Positions 59,953 through 64,000 of a stretch of 64,000 nucleotides of DNA are shown piece by piece; positions within the stretch are counted from its first letter, which is position 1; each line of letters starts with the position of its first letter. Both the position numbers and the translations under genes were made by a program. Under the pieces are notes generated by a model that saw only the letters and a program-made list of their open reading frames with translations, ran no database searches and had not been told where the DNA came from. This DNA is from Ceratotherium simum simum (Eukaryota; Chordata; Mammalia; Perissodactyla; Rhinocerotidae), in the NCBI RefSeq assembly GCF_000283155.1, contig NW_004454229.1:9381733-9445732 (forward strand). Direction: 5' to 3'.

Positions 59953-60392
59953 CTGCCTTACCCCAAAAGTGTAGCCGAAGCCCACTCTCTAGAACTGGAA
60001 GGCTGAAAGTCCCTACCTAAATTCTCACAGGGCTCAGCATCCCATTTCTTAGTGGCTGGTCCTGCTATGACCTGCCACTCTGTCCAAGGTCACAGGCTTC
60101 TGCCTGGTTTCAGAGTCACAGATCCTAATGACAGCACCTTCTTTTAGGGCTTGTTCTGCCACTTGGATTTACAGGTCTCAACCCTTCTGTCTATTCCTGG
60201 CTGTGTCACAGAATGGCACATGTAACAGCTGATGGGGACAAAGAGACTCTCATGGCCTAAGTCTTGAGCTTACCCTAAAAGGAGCCCTCCATGTAAGCAG
60301 GTGGCTGTCTCTTCTCCCACTCATTCCCTCCACTACAGGGAAGCACGCTTGGCGGTAAGGAGTCCTTAGGACTGCACTAACTGCTTGCTCCA
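59953..60392. other. unique DNA, nothing recognised
   Basis: Balanced composition, no frames above 60 codons and no family recognised. Confidence 0.4.
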
Positions 60393-60394
60393 TA

Positions 60395-60551
60395 GGGTCT
60401 CCTTGAACCCCCAGAAGTGTACTCTAATCAGGCAACATTATTAGCACCACTTAAGAAGTGGCAGAAACTGAGGTGGTATCCTTGCCTCAGGTCACAGAGC
60501 CAGGAAGTGGCAGAAGTGGGACTTGAATCCAACTCTGATGACAAAGGCCAC
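60395..60551 (-). mobile_element. MIR SINE, antisense, left part
   Basis: TGTACTCTAATCAGGCAACA, CTCAGGTCACAGAGCCAGGA and GACTTGAATCCAACTCTGAT. The remainder (GCATCTAACCACC) follows after the LTR at about 60915-60935. Confidence 0.82.
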
Positions 60552-60914
60552 TGTCTTAGCCTATTTGGGCTGCCATAACAAAATACCATAGACTGGGAGG
60601 CTTATAAACAACAGAAATTTATTTCTCACAGTTCTAGAAGCTGAGAAGTCCAAGATCAAGGTGCCAGAAGATTTGGTATTTGGTGGGGCCCACTTTCTAG
60701 CTCACAGACAGCTCCTTTTCACTGTGCCCTCACATGGTGGAAGGGAGAAAGGCTCTCTCTGGGGTCTCTTTTATAAGAGCACCAATTTCATTCATGAAGA
60801 CTCTACTCACATGACCTTAGCACCCCCAAAAGCCCCACCTCCAAATACCATCATATCAGGGGTTAGGTTTCAACATATGAATTTGGGGAGGACACAAACA
60901 TTCAGTCTACAGCA
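60552..60914 (-). mobile_element. MLT1A-like MaLR solo LTR, antisense, complete
   Basis: TGTCTTAGCCTATTTGGGCT, AAATTTATTTCTCACAGTTC, CTCACATGGTGGAAGGGAGA, AAATACCATCATATCAGGGG and ACATTCAGTCTACAGCA. The terminal TG..CA is kept and the 5-bp TSDs are GCCAC and GCCAT (one mismatch). It is inserted in a MIR. Confidence 0.95.
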
Positions 60915-60952
60915 GCCATGCATCTAACCACCTTTCGTTTATTAACCATCAC

Positions 60953-61182
60953 GACAGCCAACAATTACATAGTGCTTGCTCTGTCCCAAGAGCACTGCGT
61001 TAAGCTCTTTACATAGATTAACACATTTAATCCTCCCAGATCCCTATGAGGACAGCCAGACAAGGAGACTGGGGCACAGACAAGACACATAATGTGCCCC
61101 ATGCCACAAAGCTAGTAAAGGTTCAAGGCAGGATTTGAATCCAGGCAGTCTGGTTGCAAAGCCCAAACTCTGAACCACTCAG
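60953..61182 (-). mobile_element. MIR SINE, nearly full length, antisense
   Basis: ATAGTGCTTGCTCTGTCCCA, ACATTTAATCCTCCCAGATC, CACAAAGCTAGTAAAGGTTC and ATTTGAATCCAGGCAGTCTG. Confidence 0.93.
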
Positions 61183-61297
61183 TCCCATTCTCTTTTCCAC
61201 CACCACACTAGCTTGTCACCAAGCTGACGGCAGCTGCCATGACCCTCTGTTGATACTCTCAGCAACCAGCACAGCAGCAACATGTGTACGTGGCTGC

Positions 61298-61408
61298 TTC
61301 CATCACAGGCTAAAGCTACCTGAATGTAAGAACAGGTCTTACTCATTTCCATCTCCTTTGAATCTAATATAGCCCTGGCATATAGAAGGTATTTAATGAG
61401 GAGCTGTT
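61298..61408 (+). mobile_element. L2 LINE 3' tip, sense
   Basis: ACCTGAATGTAAGAACAGGT, TAATATAGCCCTGGCATATA and GAAGGTATTTAATGAGGAG. Confidence 0.75.
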
Positions 61409-61411
61409 CAA

Positions 61412-61602
61412 CTCATGTATTCACTCAACAAACATTTTGTGGATTACTTTCTGTGAGCTTCCAGGGATAGAAGGATCAACTGATCACAGTTCTCGTCTTT
61501 GGGAGTTTATGCTACAACTGCAGAGACACAACACAGCTAACTGCAATTATGTATAGTAAGGGCACTAACAGAGGGATGAACAGAGGGCTGGGGATGTGCT
61601 GC
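61412..61602 (-). mobile_element. L2 LINE 3' region, antisense
   Basis: TATTCACTCAACAAACATTT, TTCCAGGGATAGAAGGATCA and TGGGAGTTTATGCTACAACT. Together with the previous tip it forms a tail-to-tail L2 pair. Confidence 0.7.
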
Positions 61603-62022
61603 AGTAACACAGGACCCAAAGTCCCCTTTTATTATGGCTCCACTGTCTTGTCTTCCATGTACACTCAACCAGTCTGGTACTTTTCTTAAATATTTTCCCC
61701 AAACCAACTGCTATGTCAGAACTGACACCAAAATACCGCAGTTTTGAGATATGCAGCCCATGGTTGAGCCCTTTCCACGCCCAGTCCTGGGCTTCCCTAA
61801 TCTGTCTTCACATATTTACGCTGATTGTCTCAGTGGGCAGGAAATGGAGCTCATTCTATCTAGACCTAGGCTCGCACAATGCTGGGAACTGTCACAGTGA
61901 TGCTGGTGCTGCCGGGTGGTGTCATTCCTACCATAAAGGGCCATCAGCCTCCCATAGGTGTAAGTAAAAATTCCATCCTTTGCTACTCACCGTACTGTTT
62001 ACTTCTACAGAATTAATAATAC
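61603..62022. other. unique DNA, nothing recognised
   Basis: An 84-codon frame (61713-61967) is unrecognised. No repeat is assigned. Confidence 0.4.
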
Positions 62023-62155
62023 AAGAATTTAAGCTCCGTGAACGTAGGGATAGTTGACTGTTTTATTCACCACTGTATCCCCAGTGCCTAGAAGAGTCCC
62101 TGGCAAATACTGGGTGCTCAATAAATATTTGTTGAATGAATAAACAAACACTTAC
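62023..62155 (+). mobile_element. L2 LINE 3' tip, sense
   Basis: CTCCGTGAACGTAGGGATAG, CACTGTATCCCCAGTGCCTA and CTCAATAAATATTTGTTGAA. Confidence 0.95.
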
Positions 62156-62162
62156 TTGTTTA

Positions 62163-62295
62163 CATGCTTGTTTCCAGCTACTTGTGAGCCTCTTGGGGAC
62201 AGGGATGGCTTTGTATCTCCAGTATCTAGCAAAGTGTCCGGCACATAGTAGATGCTTAATTAATGTCTCATGAACGAGTAGATGAATGGATAGAT
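62163..62295 (+). mobile_element. L2 LINE 3' tip, sense, second in tandem
   Basis: TGTGAGCCTCTTGGGGACAG, TATCTAGCAAAGTGTCCGGC and TAGATGAATGGATAGATGG. It directly follows another L2 tip in the same orientation, as independent insertions or a local duplication. Confidence 0.9.
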
Positions 62296-62433
62296 GGAGA
62301 GACAGAAAACTGTTCTAAGATAAAGAGACTCATCAAAACAAAGTCTACTGAGAAATTACCATCAACTAGTTTTATTAAAGGAAAAGACGGAACACTATCT
62401 TGCTTAATGGTTCAACAAAATTTCCCTTGTTAA

Positions 62434-62477
62434 ACACACACACACACAGGCACACATGCATGCATGCATACACACAG
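62434..62477. repeat. (CA)n / (GCAT)n compound microsatellite
   Basis: An (AC)7-8 run, then GGCACACATGCATGCATGCA and TACACACAG. Confidence 0.95.
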
Positions 62478-62589
62478 AACCTCAATGAATTATGTTAAGT
62501 TCACTTGGGAGACATGAGTTTGATTACGGAGTAGGAGGGAAAGAGTTAAAAGGCAGAAAACTGATAAGCAGTCTTTTGGCATAAAGAAG

Positions 62590-62757
62590 TGTTTCTCAAA
62601 GGTGGTCTAGGGTCTACCTACATCAAATTCATATGAGGATCTTGTTAAAAATGAAGATATCCAAACCGTATCCTTGTCTATAGAATCAGAATCTTTGGGG
62701 AGAGGCATGCAGAAACTGGCAGGGGATTCGTATACATATAAAACTTGAAAAACATAG
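62590..62757. mobile_element. MER5-like hAT transposon, degraded
   Basis: AGTGTTTCTCAAAGGTGGTC, GAGGATCTTGTTAAAAATGA, AGAATCAGAATCTTTGGGGA and AAACTTGAAAAACATAGG keep the termini and centre of a Charlie-type element. Confidence 0.6.
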
Positions 62758-62937
62758 GCACATGTATACGGTCTTCAACTCCAGCTACTGCCAAAGATAT
62801 ACTTGAACATCAGAGAAAGGGAACTACCAAGAAGGCAATGCAGAGGACTTTTTCCAGTGAGTCCTCACTCTCACTACCTGGAGGACTCAAAATGTAAGGC
62901 ATTATACTTTATTCTGTGTTACTCGAGAAATTTTTAT

Positions 62938-63395
62938 CAGTCAGGGCCCCAGCAAGACCTAGATGACATCCTCAAAGTGGGTCACCTTGGAAGAGTTTGA
63001 TAAAGGGACTATTTGCAAAGGTGTGAGTAGGGTTACAGGGAAGCCACGGGGAACAGTGCAGTACTGCAGGGCTAGGAACCATGAGGAGCTGTTACCACCC
63101 CAAGGCATGGAAGGAGCCATTACTGGAAGCTAAATACAGAGAGGGTAGGTGGAGAGGGCCATCCTACAGGACTGTGACCTCCGATGGAGAAAAGCAGCCA
63201 GCCTGTGGTGATCCTATGAGGGAGATGGAGAATAAACTCCCCTCGGCCTCCTGCCAATGTTCCCACTGGCCAAACGAACCAGAAGCCAGAGAACAAGCAT
63301 GAGAATGGAATCACACTGGGCAGCCTCCCGGGGCACAGAGCAGGGTGGAGGCAGGACCTGACAGGGCAAACAGAAGATGTCCAGCACAAACCCCC
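62938..63395. mobile_element. probable old interspersed repeat, class unassigned
   Basis: TAAAGGGACTATTTGCAAAG, GTGTGAGTAGGGTTACAGGG, AGCCACGGGGAACAGTGCAG and GGGGCACAGAGCAGGGTGGA read like a multi-copy mammalian sequence, but I cannot name the family. A 129-codon minus frame and a 73-codon plus frame cross it without support. Confidence 0.4.
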
Positions 63396-63604
63396 AAATC
63401 TCTCAAGAGAATTCAATACTGGCACCCCATATTTGTGACTCCTCTGCCAGAGAAGGGAAATTGCCTCCAAATTATTAACAACTGGAATAGTTGTTATATT
63501 ACCACCCAAGTCCCAAGATTAGTTTGGCAATAACAACAAACACTGTTAATATTCCACCTCGGTCTAAAAATGGGAGGGAGGCAGTCAGCAAAGAAACAAG
63601 AGAG

Positions 63605-63792
63605 GTTTTAGAGTTGAAGACCTAGTTTAAAACCCGTGGAACTTGAGCCTCAGATTTGAATTTCTTTCTCAACTATGAAATGGGTATAAATAAAGCTACC
63701 ACCTGCTCTGCCTACCTTGGTATGTCTCCATAATCATTACATGAGATATTGGGTATTAAGTGTCTTCATAAAATTGCCAAGCCCTATAAAAT
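63605..63792 (+). mobile_element. MIR SINE, sense
   Basis: ACTTGAGCCTCAGATTTGAA, CTCAACTATGAAATGGGTAT and CTCCATAATCATTACATGAG, AAATTGCCAAGCCCTATAAA. Confidence 0.8.
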
Positions 63793-63794
63793 GT

Positions 63795-64000
63795 ACGTTA
63801 TAATTGCCCCGCTAAGTACGGTGCAGATGTGCAAATCTGTGCATTAGGAGGATGGAGCAACCAATTTTGTTTTCACACTTGGATGATCTGTGCCCAAATC
63901 AAAGGCAAACCACAACATATGCTTTTGTGCGAGTTTTCTTATTTTTAGCAATGCATTAGGGAGAAGGAGTCACTGAAATGTACGAAATTTGGCAGTGCAG
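63795..64000. promoter_or_regulatory. possible conserved block at the right edge
   Basis: Repeat-free and cut by the window end. GTGCAGATGTGCAAATCTGT, ACCAATTTTGTTTTCACACT and AATCAAAGGCAAACCACAAC (a TCF/LEF-like ATCAAAG and a RUNX-like ACCACA). Inference only. Confidence 0.33.

Overview
The window is mammalian nuclear DNA from a perissodactyl, most likely Equus. The key evidence is nine tRNA-derived SINEs of the equine repetitive element (ERE) type. They have a 5' head reading GGCCGGCCC..GTGGCGCAAGCGGTTAAG, a middle reading ..AAGCCATGCTGTGG.., a tail reading ..GAGGATTGGC..ATCTTCCTCAC followed by A(n), and clear target-site duplications (TSDs). The deep repeat background (MIR, L2, L3/CR1, MER5, MER20, MaLR-type LTRs, old L1) is that of any placental mammal.

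I see no protein-coding gene. The longest open frames (about 130 to 146 codons) look random, lie partly in repeats, and carry no domain or codon signature I recognise. No rRNA, functional tRNA, snRNA or CRISPR-like array is visible. This is intergenic or deep intronic sequence. It has two intermixed parts: a dense carpet of ancient repeats, and repeat-poor A+T-rich islands rich in homeodomain, SOX and POU type motifs that look like conserved non-coding elements (CNEs). The CNE calls are inferences, because no alignment could be run.

Layout. 0-1 kb: a 32-bp minisatellite at the left edge, then A+T-rich unique DNA. 1-13 kb: MIR and L2 fossils, a TGGA microsatellite, a MaLR-type LTR at 7.9 kb and four ERE insertions. 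13.4-15.3 kb: an L3/CR1 relic with a MIR nested in it, then two MER5-type elements head to head. 15.8-16.25 kb: a candidate CNE with SOX- and POU-like motifs. 17.3-19.6 kb: two MLT1A-like LTRs in opposite orientation, one inside an L2, flanking a possible older retroviral LTR. 22.2-22.6 kb and 27.2-28.4 kb: strong candidate CNEs. 25.3-27.1 kb: a cluster of six MIRs. 28.9 kb: a 410-bp tRNA-headed SINE with a BovB/RTE-like tail. 29.6-30.2 kb: the longest L2. 32.4-33.0 kb: three MIRs in a row. 34.7, 38.7, 40.6, 44.8, 47.5, 58.5 and 63.8 kb: more candidate CNEs. 43.75 kb: a complete solo LTR with a perfect 5-bp TSD. 51.5 kb: an L1 3' end. 56.9 kb: MER20. 59.3 kb: the youngest-looking ERE. 60.55 kb: a third MLT1A-like LTR, inserted into a MIR.

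No gene set works together here. If the segment has a function it is probably cis-regulatory for a gene outside the window, with transposon fossils as background. I found no convincing new biological system; the most useful leads are the candidate enhancers and the nested-insertion chronology.
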